Program-made: the position numbers and the translations under genes
From: an uncultured Bacilli bacterium
Lineage (GTDB): Bacteria > Bacillota_I > Bacilli_A > RF39 > UBA660
Length of the DNA: 55,043 nt
Reading direction: 5' to 3'
Assembly: GCA_947629035.1 (NCBI GenBank)
Contig: CANRCE010000004.1
Span: forward strand, 1-55,043
The notes under the pieces: generated by a model
Databases searched by the model: none
Seen by the model: the letters and a program-made list of their open reading frames with translations, nothing else
What the model was told of the DNA's origin: nothing
Part shown: positions 1 to 9,008 of the stretch, one piece after another
How positions within the stretch are numbered: position 1 is the stretch's first letter
How the letters are laid out: each line of letters opens with the position of its first letter

Positions 1-217
1 TTTACATTATAAAATTTAATTATATTATAAATCTTATTTTTTAGGAGTTAAATCTCCACACTTATTCTACACTAACCTCTTCGGATTGTGATTTTTTTAT
101 AATATAATAGAGATGTTGAATTAAAAAATTTATATTTATTCTACTATTTTAAAAAAAATAATTACTATGATATTATAAAGTGACTAGAACAACAAATAAA
201 GCACCAATAAAGGTACT

Positions 218-514
218 TTACTTATTAAATAAATCACTATGACTTCCTGTATTCATTAATAAAAGTAATAGCATGTTATCATTATATTGATAAATTAACA
301 ACCAATCTGGTCTTATATGACATTCGTTACAGTTTCTATAATATTTATCATCAAGTAATTTGTGATTTTTATATTTAGAATCTAATTCCTCTTTAATCGC
401 TAACTTATTGATAACATCTTTTAATTCATCAATATTTTTTCCTTGTTTTAGAATTTTTTTTAAACTTTTTTTAAATTTTGTAGAATAAACCACTTGATAC
501 TTATAATTAATCAT
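218..514 (-). CDS. RelE/YafQ-family type II toxin (mRNA interferase)
   Basis: 98 aa; C-terminal pattern HIRPDWLLIYQ...NTGSHSDLF typical of YafQ toxins; overlaps upstream antitoxin ORF. Confidence 0.88.
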   Translation of the reverse strand: MINYKYQVVYSTKFKKSLKKILKQGKNIDELKDVINKLAIKEELDSKYKNHKLLDDKYYRNCNECHIRPDWLLIYQYNDNMLLLLLMNTGSHSDLFNK

Positions 515-812
515 CTGATAATAAACTCTCTTTCAAATCATTCCAATTATTATATCTAGGATATTTTTCAGGATTATTAATCATTTCGTTAACTTCTTCT
601 AATGCTTCTAACATATCCTTGCTTGGTTTAGGATTAACCACTTCAAAAGGTATACCATCCTTATTTATAAGTTGTTTAATTGCCATATTTACGTAAGTAC
701 TCATATTTAGACCTAATTTTTTAAGAATATTATTAGCAACTTCTTTGTCATAGGCATCAACTTGAACACTAATAGCACTTGTAAGACTTTCCATATATAA
801 CACCTCTTTCAA
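507..812 (-). CDS. RelB/DinJ-family antitoxin
   Basis: RHH-like N-terminus (SAISVQVDAYDKEVANNILKKLGLNMSTYVNMAIKQL); immediately upstream of and overlapping the YafQ-like toxin. Confidence 0.87.
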   Translation of the reverse strand: MKEVLYMESLTSAISVQVDAYDKEVANNILKKLGLNMSTYVNMAIKQLINKDGIPFEVVNPKPSKDMLEALEEVNEMINNPEKYPRYNNWNDLKESLLSDD

Positions 813-971
813 ATTAATAATAGCACTAAAATATTATATTGTCAATAAAACAACTATGAAATATAATATATTAACTATTTATTTTATTATATGTTATATT
901 AGATAATTTATCCATAATAAAAATACTGGTTTACTGTTTTATAATAATTTTTTATTATGTTTTTTGATTAA

Positions 972-1073
972 TTACCACTCTTCTTCACTTTCAAACCAAA
1001 CAGATTTACTTTCTAATTTCTTTATATCATTTTGCATTTTATTTGATTTTTTTTCATAATTATTTAATTTCAT
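972..1073 (-). CDS. Possible 33-aa micro-ORF (MKLNNYEKKSNKMQNDIKKLESKSVWFESEEEW)
   Basis: Complete ATG-to-TAA frame in the otherwise non-coding gap between the TA pair and parE; too short for the ORF track. Confidence 0.25.
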   Translation of the reverse strand: MKLNNYEKKSNKMQNDIKKLESKSVWFESEEEW

Positions 1074-1239
1074 TTTAACAATTAAAATTTTCCTTTAATA
1101 TATCTTTATTTTTCTTCTTTAAATTAAATATTCTAGCAATTGATAACAACTTATGTTGTAATATAATTAATTTGTAATCAATAAATTTAGAAGTATATGA
1201 TTATATTTTATCTAATTACAAAAAAAGCTAGATATAAAT

Positions 1240-3156
1240 CTAACTTATATTGTAATTATCTTCTAAAGAAAATTCAACATTTTCTTCAATCCAAAGTTTT
1301 CTTGGTTCAACAGCATCCCCCATTAAAACATTTACTCTTTTTTCTGCTAAAGCAACATCACTTATATTAACCTTAACTAAACTTCGACTAGCAGGATCCA
1401 TTGTTGTTTCCCATAATTGTTCAGGATTCATTTCTCCTAATCCTTTATATCGTTGAACTTTATAATTAGTTTTTTCACTAGTATATTCTTTTAATTCTTC
1501 ATTAGACCATATATATTTATCTTTATTGACTGTCGTTACTTTATATAATGGTGGCATAGCTATATATAACATACCATTTTCAATTAAAGGCTTCATATAA
1601 CGATAAAAGAAAGTCAAAAGCAAACATTGAATATGAGCTCCATCATCATCAGCATCTGTCATAATGATAACCTTACCATAATGACTATCTTTTACTGTAA
1701 AGTCACTTCCTATTCCTGCTCCAATAGTATGAATTAAAGTATTTATCTCTTCATTTTTTAAAATATCTTCTAATCTTGATTTTTCAGTATTAATTACTTT
1801 ACCTCGAAGTGGTAAAATAGCTTGCGTTCTTCGATCTCTTCCCTGTTTAGCACTACCTCCAGCACTTTCTCCTTCGACAATAAATAATTCTTTTTCTTCA
1901 GATTTTTTACTTTGAGCAGGCGTCAATTTACCACTTAAAATTTTTTCTATTTTCTTACTATCTTTACCCTTTCTTGTTTCCTCTCTTGCTTTTCTTGCTG
2001 CTTCACGGGCTTCTTTCCCTTTTAAAGCTTTAGATATAATTTTTGTAGCTATATTCTTGTTTTCTTCTAAAAAGAATTTTAATTTTTCCGTTGTTATAGA
2101 TTCGACAATACTTCTTGCAATGGGAGTTCCTAATTTAGCTTTAGTCTGTCCTTCAAATTGAAGTATATTTTCAGGTATTTGAACACTAATAATCGCAGTT
2201 AATCCTTCTCTAACATCAGATCCCTCAAAACTTTTATCTTTGCTTTTAAAATATGAATTTTCTTTAGCATAATCATTTAACACTTTCGTAATAGCGCTTT
2301 TAAATCCTACCTCATGACTACCACCATCAGTTGTTTTAACATTATTAACAAAAGATACAATATTCTCTGCATAACTATCAGTATATTGTAATGCCACAGC
2401 TACATTAACCTTATCTTTTGTGGCTTCAAAGCATAAAACATCATGAAGTGGTTCTTTTTCTTCATTTAAATATTCGCAAAATGAACGAAGACCATTTTCA
2501 TATAAATATTTCTCACTACGTCCTTCAATTTCATCAATTATTTCGATTGTAAGTCCATTTATTAAAAAAGCACATTCCTGCATTCGCTCACAAATAGTTG
2601 AAAAACTAAAATTAGTATAAGAGAAAATCGTAGGATCAGGTTTAAACTTTACTGTTGTACCTGTTTTATTCGAAACTCCAATTTTCTTTAAAGGAATAGT
2701 TACCTTACCACCATTTTCAAACTTAATATAATACTCTCCACCATCTCTTCTTGTTACTACTTCTAAAACACTACTTAAGGCATTTACAACTGAAGCTCCA
2801 ACACCATGTAGTCCTCCAGATACTTTATATCCCCCTTCAGAAAATTTACCACCTGCATGAAGAACAGTATAAATAACTTCAGCCGTACTTTTTCCTGATT
2901 CATGCATTCCTACAGGAATACCTCTTCCCTTATCAGTAACACTGACCGATCCATCTTTATGAAGAACAATTTTTAAATGATTACCATAACCATTTAAAGC
3001 TTCATCAATTGAATTATCTACAATTTCCCATACCAGATGATGTAATCCCCTCTTATCAGTAGAGCCAATATACATACCAGGTCTTTTTCTTACTGCCTCT
3101 AATCCTTCCAAAATTTTTATCGAACTATCATCATACTTATTTTCAGCTGATTTCAT
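1240..3156 (-). CDS. parE: DNA topoisomerase IV subunit B
   Basis: GHKL ATPase plus TOPRIM; QAILPLRGKVINTEKSRLEDILKNEEINTLIHTIGAG is closer to ParE than GyrB. Confidence 0.85.
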   Translation of the reverse strand: MKSAENKYDDSSIKILEGLEAVRKRPGMYIGSTDKRGLHHLVWEIVDNSIDEALNGYGNHLKIVLHKDGSVSVTDKGRGIPVGMHESGKSTAEVIYTVLHAGGKFSEGGYKVSGGLHGVGASVVNALSSVLEVVTRRDGGEYYIKFENGGKVTIPLKKIGVSNKTGTTVKFKPDPTIFSYTNFSFSTICERMQECAFLINGLTIEIIDEIEGRSEKYLYENGLRSFCEYLNEEKEPLHDVLCFEATKDKVNVAVALQYTDSYAENIVSFVNNVKTTDGGSHEVGFKSAITKVLNDYAKENSYFKSKDKSFEGSDVREGLTAIISVQIPENILQFEGQTKAKLGTPIARSIVESITTEKLKFFLEENKNIATKIISKALKGKEAREAARKAREETRKGKDSKKIEKILSGKLTPAQSKKSEEKELFIVEGESAGGSAKQGRDRRTQAILPLRGKVINTEKSRLEDILKNEEINTLIHTIGAGIGSDFTVKDSHYGKVIIMTDADDDGAHIQCLLLTFFYRYMKPLIENGMLYIAMPPLYKVTTVNKDKYIWSNEELKEYTSEKTNYKVQRYKGLGEMNPEQLWETTMDPASRSLVKVNISDVALAEKRVNVLMGDAVEPRKLWIEENVEFSLEDNYNIS

Positions 3157-3182
3157 TTTATCACATTCCTATTCATTAGTTA

Positions 3183-3211
3183 ATTATATCAAAAATTGGG
3201 CTTATAAGCAA
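3183..3211 (-). promoter_or_regulatory. Sigma-A-type promoter for parE
   Basis: Minus strand TTGCTT-N17-TATAAT with extended -10 (TGATATAAT), just upstream of the 3156 start. Confidence 0.65.
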
Positions 3212-3344
3212 TAATTTGTCATCTTTTTGACAATTAAAAATTAAGCTATATTTCTCTATATTGGTTATAAAATATTCAAAATGTATCCTTTTTGGTTACA
3301 TACATAACTACTTTTTTATGTTAAAATATAATTTGAGAGGAAAA

Positions 3345-3371
3345 AACACATATTATAAATTTAATATGTGT
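3345..3371 (-). terminator. Terminator-like hairpin downstream of the XRE gene
   Basis: ACACATATTA/TTAATATGTGT stem followed on minus strand by a T-run. Confidence 0.55.
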
Positions 3372-3380
3372 TTGAAAGAC

Positions 3381-3623
3381 TCATTTAGTAAGCCTATATT
3401 CTAGTATATCATCAATATGGCACTCTAAAACATAACACATTTTGGCAAGTACATCACTATCATATCTTGTCAGAGGTTCATTATTATAATAATCTTTAAT
3501 TGTGCTATATTTTAAGTCTGTAAGCTTACTCATTTGGTAAATTGTAAGATTGTTTTTATCCATTTGATCTTTTAATTTAATAATAATTTTACCATAGTCT
3601 TTTAATTGAGCAATTCCTCTCAT
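3381..3623 (-). CDS. XRE/Cro-like HTH transcriptional regulator
   Basis: 80 aa; LTIYQMSKLTDLKYSTIKDYYNNEPLTRYDSDVLAKMCYVLECHIDDILEY. Confidence 0.8.
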   Translation of the reverse strand: MRGIAQLKDYGKIIIKLKDQMDKNNLTIYQMSKLTDLKYSTIKDYYNNEPLTRYDSDVLAKMCYVLECHIDDILEYRLTK

Positions 3624-3730
3624 TTTATTGATGTTACCTCCTTATAAAATATTGTAACATGAATAAAACCTCAAAAATATACCTTTACAAAGGAACTATT
3701 ATAATGTATGATATTAATAGGAGGGCGCAT

Positions 3731-3949
3731 ATGGAAATAGATATCGAAAGTTTATGTCAAGATATTATCAACTATGATAATAAAAAAAACAAGAATTGGA
3801 ATGAAGTATTTTATGAAATCAGTAATAACTATATTGATACTAAAAATGTTGATTTAACCAATAAAGTCCTAATTAAAGTAGTATCACAAATTACAAAGAT
3901 GGGATACGATATTCTAGATTTACCTTTTCATTTAAAAAAATATAAATAA
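3731..3949 (+). CDS. Hypothetical protein (start shortened from 3659)
   Basis: AGGAGGG at 3719-3725 five bases before ATG at 3731 supports the MEIDIESLCQ start rather than the listed upstream start. Confidence 0.6.
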   Translation: MEIDIESLCQDIINYDNKKNKNWNEVFYEISNNYIDTKNVDLTNKVLIKVVSQITKMGYDILDLPFHLKKYK

Positions 3950-4648
3950 TTAGATTTTAATAATCGAAGAAAGTCGTTTTATGACTTTTTTTTCTATTCT
4001 CGAAATATAAGATTGAGATATTCCTAAAAGTTCAGCAACCTCTTTTTGAGTAAGTTCTTCCTTACCATTTAATCCATAACGTAATTCTATTATTTCTTTA
4101 TCTCTTGGATTTAATTTTGCTACTTCTTGATATAAAAGATTACGATCTAACTGTTCATCAAGATTTTTAGTTACTAAATTAGCATCTGTCCCCAATACAT
4201 CTTCAAGATGAAGTTCATTACCATCACTATCAAAACTCAAACTATCATCTAGAGAAATTTCCGTTCTTTTTTTCTTTGTCTTTCTTAAATACATAAGTAT
4301 TTCATTATCAATACATCTTGATGCATATGTTGCAAGTTTAATATTCTTATCTAATTTATAAGTATTTACTCCTTTAATTAAACCAATAGTGCCAATTGAT
4401 ACTAAATCTTCCAAATCAATATTGGTATTTTCATATTTTTTAGCAAGAAATACAACTAATCTTAAATTATGTTCAATTAATTTATTTCTTGCCTTGGTAT
4501 TTCCTTCCATTGATTTTTTTACATATTCATATTCTTCTTCTTTACTTAAAGGTTCTGGTAAAATATCACTACTACCTACATAGAATACATAATTTAACTT
4601 TGCTAATAACTTTAATAACAATTTTAACATACCTCTTTCTCCTTTCAT
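3950..4648 (-). CDS. sigE: RNA polymerase sporulation sigma factor SigE
   Basis: NLRLVVFLAKKYENTNIDLEDLVSIGTIGLIKGVNTYKLDKNIKLATYASRCIDNEILMYLRK; hydrophobic N-terminal pro-sequence; next to spoIIGA; likely start 4630 (MLKLLLKLL). Confidence 0.93.
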   Translation of the reverse strand: MKGERGMLKLLLKLLAKLNYVFYVGSSDILPEPLSKEEEYEYVKKSMEGNTKARNKLIEHNLRLVVFLAKKYENTNIDLEDLVSIGTIGLIKGVNTYKLDKNIKLATYASRCIDNEILMYLRKTKKKRTEISLDDSLSFDSDGNELHLEDVLGTDANLVTKNLDEQLDRNLLYQEVAKLNPRDKEIIELRYGLNGKEELTQKEVAELLGISQSYISRIEKKVIKRLSSIIKI

Positions 4649-5418
4649 ATTAAATCCTTATGTAATATACAATCAACACCATCGATATTTATTTTATTCT
4701 CTAAAGTAGCTATTAAAACATTAGTAATAGTTCTATTTTCAACTACTATTTTATCAGGCTTATAGCATTTTAATAAACCATGAGAGGATACATCATGGTA
4801 GGGAGTCATTATAAATTTCTTATTTTTTAAATTAAAAAGATGAGGATTTACTAAAATAATAGGCCTTTTTAAATAAGGATCATATAAATTATTTCCCGTA
4901 TCTAAATATGCTGTTAAATTCTTTTTTTCATTATTTATATATATGCTAATTTCGTAGTAATTAGAATAATGTTGTTTTATTTTTCTATTACTTTTTAAAT
5001 AAAAATAAAGAATTAAAGGTGATATTAATAATATAATAATAAAATTTAAGGATAAACCATTATTATAAAAAATTAATCCATTATTTTTATAAGCAAATTC
5101 TATTTTTAAAAAATAAAGAAAACCTCCATAGATAATACTTATAAGATATAAATATAATATATTATTTAAAGTATATCTTATACCTTTATAACCAAATACT
5201 ATTAACACCATAATTATAGCTATAATTATTTTAAAGAAAAATAGCAGTAATGTCGTTGTTTTTATAAATAAAAATAATAAACTAATACTACCAAAAATTG
5301 CTCCCAAAATAAGTCTTTTTATTTTTACTCTTCTTTTTAAGACAATTGTAGTGGTAATAAGAAGCAATAAATCAATTAAAAAATTAAGAATAAATACCAA
5401 ATCAAGATATACTGTCAT
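4645..5418 (-). CDS. spoIIGA: Sigma-E processing peptidase SpoIIGA
   Basis: N-terminal multi-TM region, C-terminal aspartyl protease motif YLDTGNNLYDP; directly upstream of sigE. Confidence 0.9.
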   Translation of the reverse strand: MTVYLDLVFILNFLIDLLLLITTTIVLKRRVKIKRLILGAIFGSISLLFLFIKTTTLLLFFFKIIIAIIMVLIVFGYKGIRYTLNNILYLYLISIIYGGFLYFLKIEFAYKNNGLIFYNNGLSLNFIIILLISPLILYFYLKSNRKIKQHYSNYYEISIYINNEKKNLTAYLDTGNNLYDPYLKRPIILVNPHLFNLKNKKFIMTPYHDVSSHGLLKCYKPDKIVVENRTITNVLIATLENKINIDGVDCILHKDLI

Positions 5419-5434
5419 TTACCTCACCTTTATT

Positions 5435-5478
5435 ATTATAAAAAAAAGATGATCAATATTTTGTCATCTTTTGTCTTA
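5435..5478 (-). promoter_or_regulatory. Candidate spoIIG-type promoter/attenuator region
   Basis: Minus TATAAT (5435-5440), ATGACA (5462-5467) with 21-nt spacer; tandem TTTTGTCATC/TTTTGTCTTA on plus strand (5459-5478); hairpin 5446-5470 followed on minus by T-run. Confidence 0.45.
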
Positions 5479-5480
5479 AA

Positions 5481-6179
5481 CTAATCTTTTAATTCAATAT
5501 AATCACCAGAGTCAAGATATATTATACCCTTATGTCCTTCCATTTCCTGATAGATACTATTATAACTATTTAACTTGGTAATTTTACTTAAAGTTATATA
5601 AACATAATTTCCATCTTTCATATAAAGTAAAAATCTAGAATCATCTACTTCATTTGGATCATATTGAATTTCTGATATTTGAGCTAAAACATCATAATCT
5701 ACTTCACTAAATTTACTTATAAATTTATCATATACTAAAGTTGGATAATTAATTAAAGTAGGAATATCAGTAAGATAATGAATGTTATCTAATTGTTTTC
5801 CACTTGTCAAAATTAATTTATCATTATAAAGACATAAAGGTTTATATTCTGTTATTTCTAAATAAATTTTACTAAAATTTCTTTTTTTTACTTTTACTTG
5901 TTTTATATAATCATTTTTTTCTAAAATATTTTTAATTTTTTTTGAAGAAGTAAGTAAATACTTGGGATATGTATCCAATGAAGATATCGATAATATCTCT
6001 TTATCAGATAAAATATCATTTCCTATTACATAAACATTTTTAATAGGAAGATTTTTTATCCAAATAAATCCTAAAATAAGTAAAACTAAAATTATAGCAA
6101 AAATAATAATATTTTTAATTTTAAGTTTTCTCTTTTTTACTTTTACTTTAATTTTAGTCTTTTCTTTCATCTTTATCAC
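5481..6179 (-). CDS. divIB: Cell division protein DivIB/FtsQ
   Basis: Single TM followed by POTRA-like region (KNVYVIGNDILSDKEILSISSL); adjacent to murB. Confidence 0.8.
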   Translation of the reverse strand: MIKMKEKTKIKVKVKKRKLKIKNIIIFAIILVLLILGFIWIKNLPIKNVYVIGNDILSDKEILSISSLDTYPKYLLTSSKKIKNILEKNDYIKQVKVKKRNFSKIYLEITEYKPLCLYNDKLILTSGKQLDNIHYLTDIPTLINYPTLVYDKFISKFSEVDYDVLAQISEIQYDPNEVDDSRFLLYMKDGNYVYITLSKITKLNSYNSIYQEMEGHKGIIYLDSGDYIELKD

Positions 6180-7057
6180 CTTTTTATTTCTTGTTCTAGA
6201 ATTAAATCAATATTATATTTTTCTTTGACTTTACTTTGAATATAAGTTATTAAATTTATAATATCTTCTCCAGTAGCATTTCCTTTATTAATAATAAAAT
6301 TTGCATGTTTTTCTGATACACAAGCATCATTTATATTGTAACCTTTTAATCCTAAATCTTCAATTAAAGCCCCTGCAAAAAGTTCATTAGGATTACGAAA
6401 AACGCTACCTGCTGAAGGCATATTTAAAGGTTGAGTTTCCATTCTTCGTTTAGCTCTATTTTCCATTAAACTAAATATCTTATTTTTATCATCTTTTTGT
6501 AATTTTAAAGTAGCCTCTAGACATATATACTCTCTTTTTTCTTTAAATAAACTACTACGATAAGAAAAATTCAATTCATCCTTTGTCAAAGTTTTTATTT
6601 GAAAATTATCATCGATAATTTTAACACTTTCGACAATCGAAGACATATCTTGTTTATATGCTCCAGCATTCATCGCAACGGAAGCTCCAACTTGACCTGG
6701 TATACCTCCTGCAAATTCTAAACCAGATAAACCCAAAGTTGCAACTTCTCTTGCTAATTTCATTAAAGAATAACCTGCTTCAACAACGATAGTATCATTA
6801 TTAATAGAAATATGATTTAGATTATCTAATTTAATTACAATATCATAATTATTTTTAGCTAAAATGATATTACTCCCAGCACCTAAAATAATATATTTTA
6901 AGTTATTTTTTTTTAAATATTTTAAAAGATCTAATAATTCTTGACTATCTTTAGGAAAAATCAAATAATTTGCTAAACTTTCTATTTTATAAGTATTATA
7001 TTTTTTTAAATTTGCCTTCTTTTGGTATTGATATTTTTTTATAAAATCCTCTATCAT
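6176..7057 (-). CDS. murB: UDP-N-acetylenolpyruvoylglucosamine reductase
   Basis: ILGAGSNIILA, FAGGIPGQVGASVAMNAGAY, MPSAGSVFRNP motifs. Confidence 0.96.
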   Translation of the reverse strand: MIEDFIKKYQYQKKANLKKYNTYKIESLANYLIFPKDSQELLDLLKYLKKNNLKYIILGAGSNIILAKNNYDIVIKLDNLNHISINNDTIVVEAGYSLMKLAREVATLGLSGLEFAGGIPGQVGASVAMNAGAYKQDMSSIVESVKIIDDNFQIKTLTKDELNFSYRSSLFKEKREYICLEATLKLQKDDKNKIFSLMENRAKRRMETQPLNMPSAGSVFRNPNELFAGALIEDLGLKGYNINDACVSEKHANFIINKGNATGEDIINLITYIQSKVKEKYNIDLILEQEIKR

Positions 7058-8133
7058 TTATCAATCATTTCTTTCAATACATTATAAATACGAGTAGAAC
7101 TATCTTTTATACCTAAAGCCTGTAAATTAGTTTTAATTTCTTTTAACTTTTTGTCATCTTTTAGAGTATTATCAATTAAACTAATCAAATTTTCTTTATT
7201 TAGATTTTCTTCCTCTAAAATAATTCCTGCCTTTTTAGATACTAGACTAATAGCATTTTTATATTGATGATTGTTAGGTACATAAGGACTTGGAATAAAA
7301 ATTGAAGGTATTCCTAATACAGTTACTTCTGCAATAGTAGACGCTCCTGCTCTAGTTACCATGAGTGAAGCATTTTTCATAAGTCTTGGCATATCATAGA
7401 TAAAAGGATATATTTTTACATTTTTAGGTACTTTTTGATTTTTTATTTTTTCATAATATTTATTTCCCGTTACAAAAACAACTTCATAATCTTTATCTTT
7501 AAAGGCATCAATAAAAGAAAATATTTTATTATTAACACTACTACTTCCCTGTGAACCCATTACAATTAAAACAAGTTTCTTATCTTCTGTTAAATTAAAT
7601 TCCTTTTTAGAAGCTTTTTTAATAGTTAAAGCTTTCTCACTACAAGGATTTCCCGTTAAAACAACCTTATCTTGAGGAAACATATTTCTAGTATCTTCAA
7701 AAGATATTGCTATTTTTGAAGCATAATGGCTTAAATAACGATTAGATAAACCTACAATAGAATTTTGCTCATGAATAAGTGTCTTTTTCCCCAATTTTTT
7801 ACCAGCCCAAATAACTGGTGCCGTAACATATCCACCACAGCCAATTACAACATCAGGATTAAATTCTTTTATTATTTTCTTACATTTCTTTCTTGCTTGT
7901 AAAAAGTTTTTTAAAGTTGTAAAATTCTTTAATAATTTTTTACGATTAAAGCCTGTAACATGAATAGCTTCATAGTGAATTCCAAATTCTGGTATTAAAT
8001 CTTTTTCCATTCGATTATCTGTTCCAATATAAACAAAAGAGCTATCTTTTTCCTTTTCCTTTATCGTTTTTATGATAGCTAAAGCCGGATAGATATGTCC
8101 ACCTGTTCCTCCTGCTGAAATAACTACTTTCAT
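7054..8133 (-). CDS. murG: Undecaprenyl-PP-MurNAc-pentapeptide GlcNAc transferase
   Basis: SAGGTGGHIYPALAI N-terminus; SLMVTRAGASTIAEVTVLGIPSIFIPSPY. Confidence 0.96.
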   Translation of the reverse strand: MKVVISAGGTGGHIYPALAIIKTIKEKEKDSSFVYIGTDNRMEKDLIPEFGIHYEAIHVTGFNRKKLLKNFTTLKNFLQARKKCKKIIKEFNPDVVIGCGGYVTAPVIWAGKKLGKKTLIHEQNSIVGLSNRYLSHYASKIAISFEDTRNMFPQDKVVLTGNPCSEKALTIKKASKKEFNLTEDKKLVLIVMGSQGSSSVNNKIFSFIDAFKDKDYEVVFVTGNKYYEKIKNQKVPKNVKIYPFIYDMPRLMKNASLMVTRAGASTIAEVTVLGIPSIFIPSPYVPNNHQYKNAISLVSKKAGIILEEENLNKENLISLIDNTLKDDKKLKEIKTNLQALGIKDSSTRIYNVLKEMIDK

Positions 8134-8232
8134 GTTATTAACCTCCCTTAATTAAGTTACTTAAATTATAACATATTTTTATTTAAAAAGTTATAAATCT
8201 ATTTAATTATACGAAATATTTAATAACATATG

Positions 8233-8997
8233 TCAAGAAACTAGGTAATTTATAATATCCATAAATTCGATTTTACTAATAAAAAGTAAAATCGCTGCCA
8301 TACTTAAAAATGGCCCAAAAGGAATTAAATGATCCTTATTTTTCATCATAACAAATAACGCTACAGGAAAAGCAATAAAAGTAGCTAAAAAAATACTTGT
8401 AATTGATAGAGCATATCCTAAACAAAGTCCAAAGAAAAATAAGAGTTTTATGTCCCCTCCTCCCAAAGACTCTCGTTTAAAAATGAAATCTCCGATAAGT
8501 TTAATTATATACATACTTACAAATGAAATAACACCATTAGCTATTATTTCTGAAGTATCAATTATTCCATAAAAAATAAAATTTAAAATAATAATTAAAA
8601 AAGAACAAACATATAAAACTTCATCTAAAATTATCATATATTCAATATCACTTATAATAATAATAATTAATCCCGAAATAAACACTAAACCTATAAAAAA
8701 TTTAGGTGTAAATCCATAAGAATGATAGCATACAGCATACAATACAGCAGTCATTACTTCTGCTACTAGATAACTAAAGGGAAGCTTATTACCACAGCAT
8801 CTACTTTTTCCTTTTTGAATTAAGAAAGATAAAATGGGTATTAGTTCATACCACTTTAATTTTCGTTTACAAATATGACAATGAGATGGTGGACTTATTA
8901 TAGATTGTCCATTTGAAAGTCTAGTTGATACAACATGGAAAAAAGATCCCATTATACTACCAATTACTATAATTATAATATAATATATTACTTCCAT
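8233..8997 (-). CDS. Prepilin peptidase (A24, PilD/ComC-like)
   Basis: IGSIMGSFFHVV N-terminus, CHIC...CC, SDIEYMIILDE and GGGDIKLLFFFG catalytic motifs. Confidence 0.93.
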   Translation of the reverse strand: MEVIYYIIIIVIGSIMGSFFHVVSTRLSNGQSIISPPSHCHICKRKLKWYELIPILSFLIQKGKSRCCGNKLPFSYLVAEVMTAVLYAVCYHSYGFTPKFFIGLVFISGLIIIIISDIEYMIILDEVLYVCSFLIIILNFIFYGIIDTSEIIANGVISFVSMYIIKLIGDFIFKRESLGGGDIKLLFFFGLCLGYALSITSIFLATFIAFPVALFVMMKNKDHLIPFGPFLSMAAILLFISKIEFMDIINYLVS

Positions 8998-9008
8998 ATT
9001 TTTGTCTC

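Noticed and set aside
3216-3233. TTGTCA-TCTTTT-TGACAA inverted repeat upstream of parE
   Set aside because: Could be an operator, but short AT-rich inverted repeats are common here and no second matching copy was found in the window; not strong enough to claim.
4389-4583. Plus-strand ORF antisense to sigE
   Set aside because: Fully inside a strongly supported CDS; no RBS or protein-like features.
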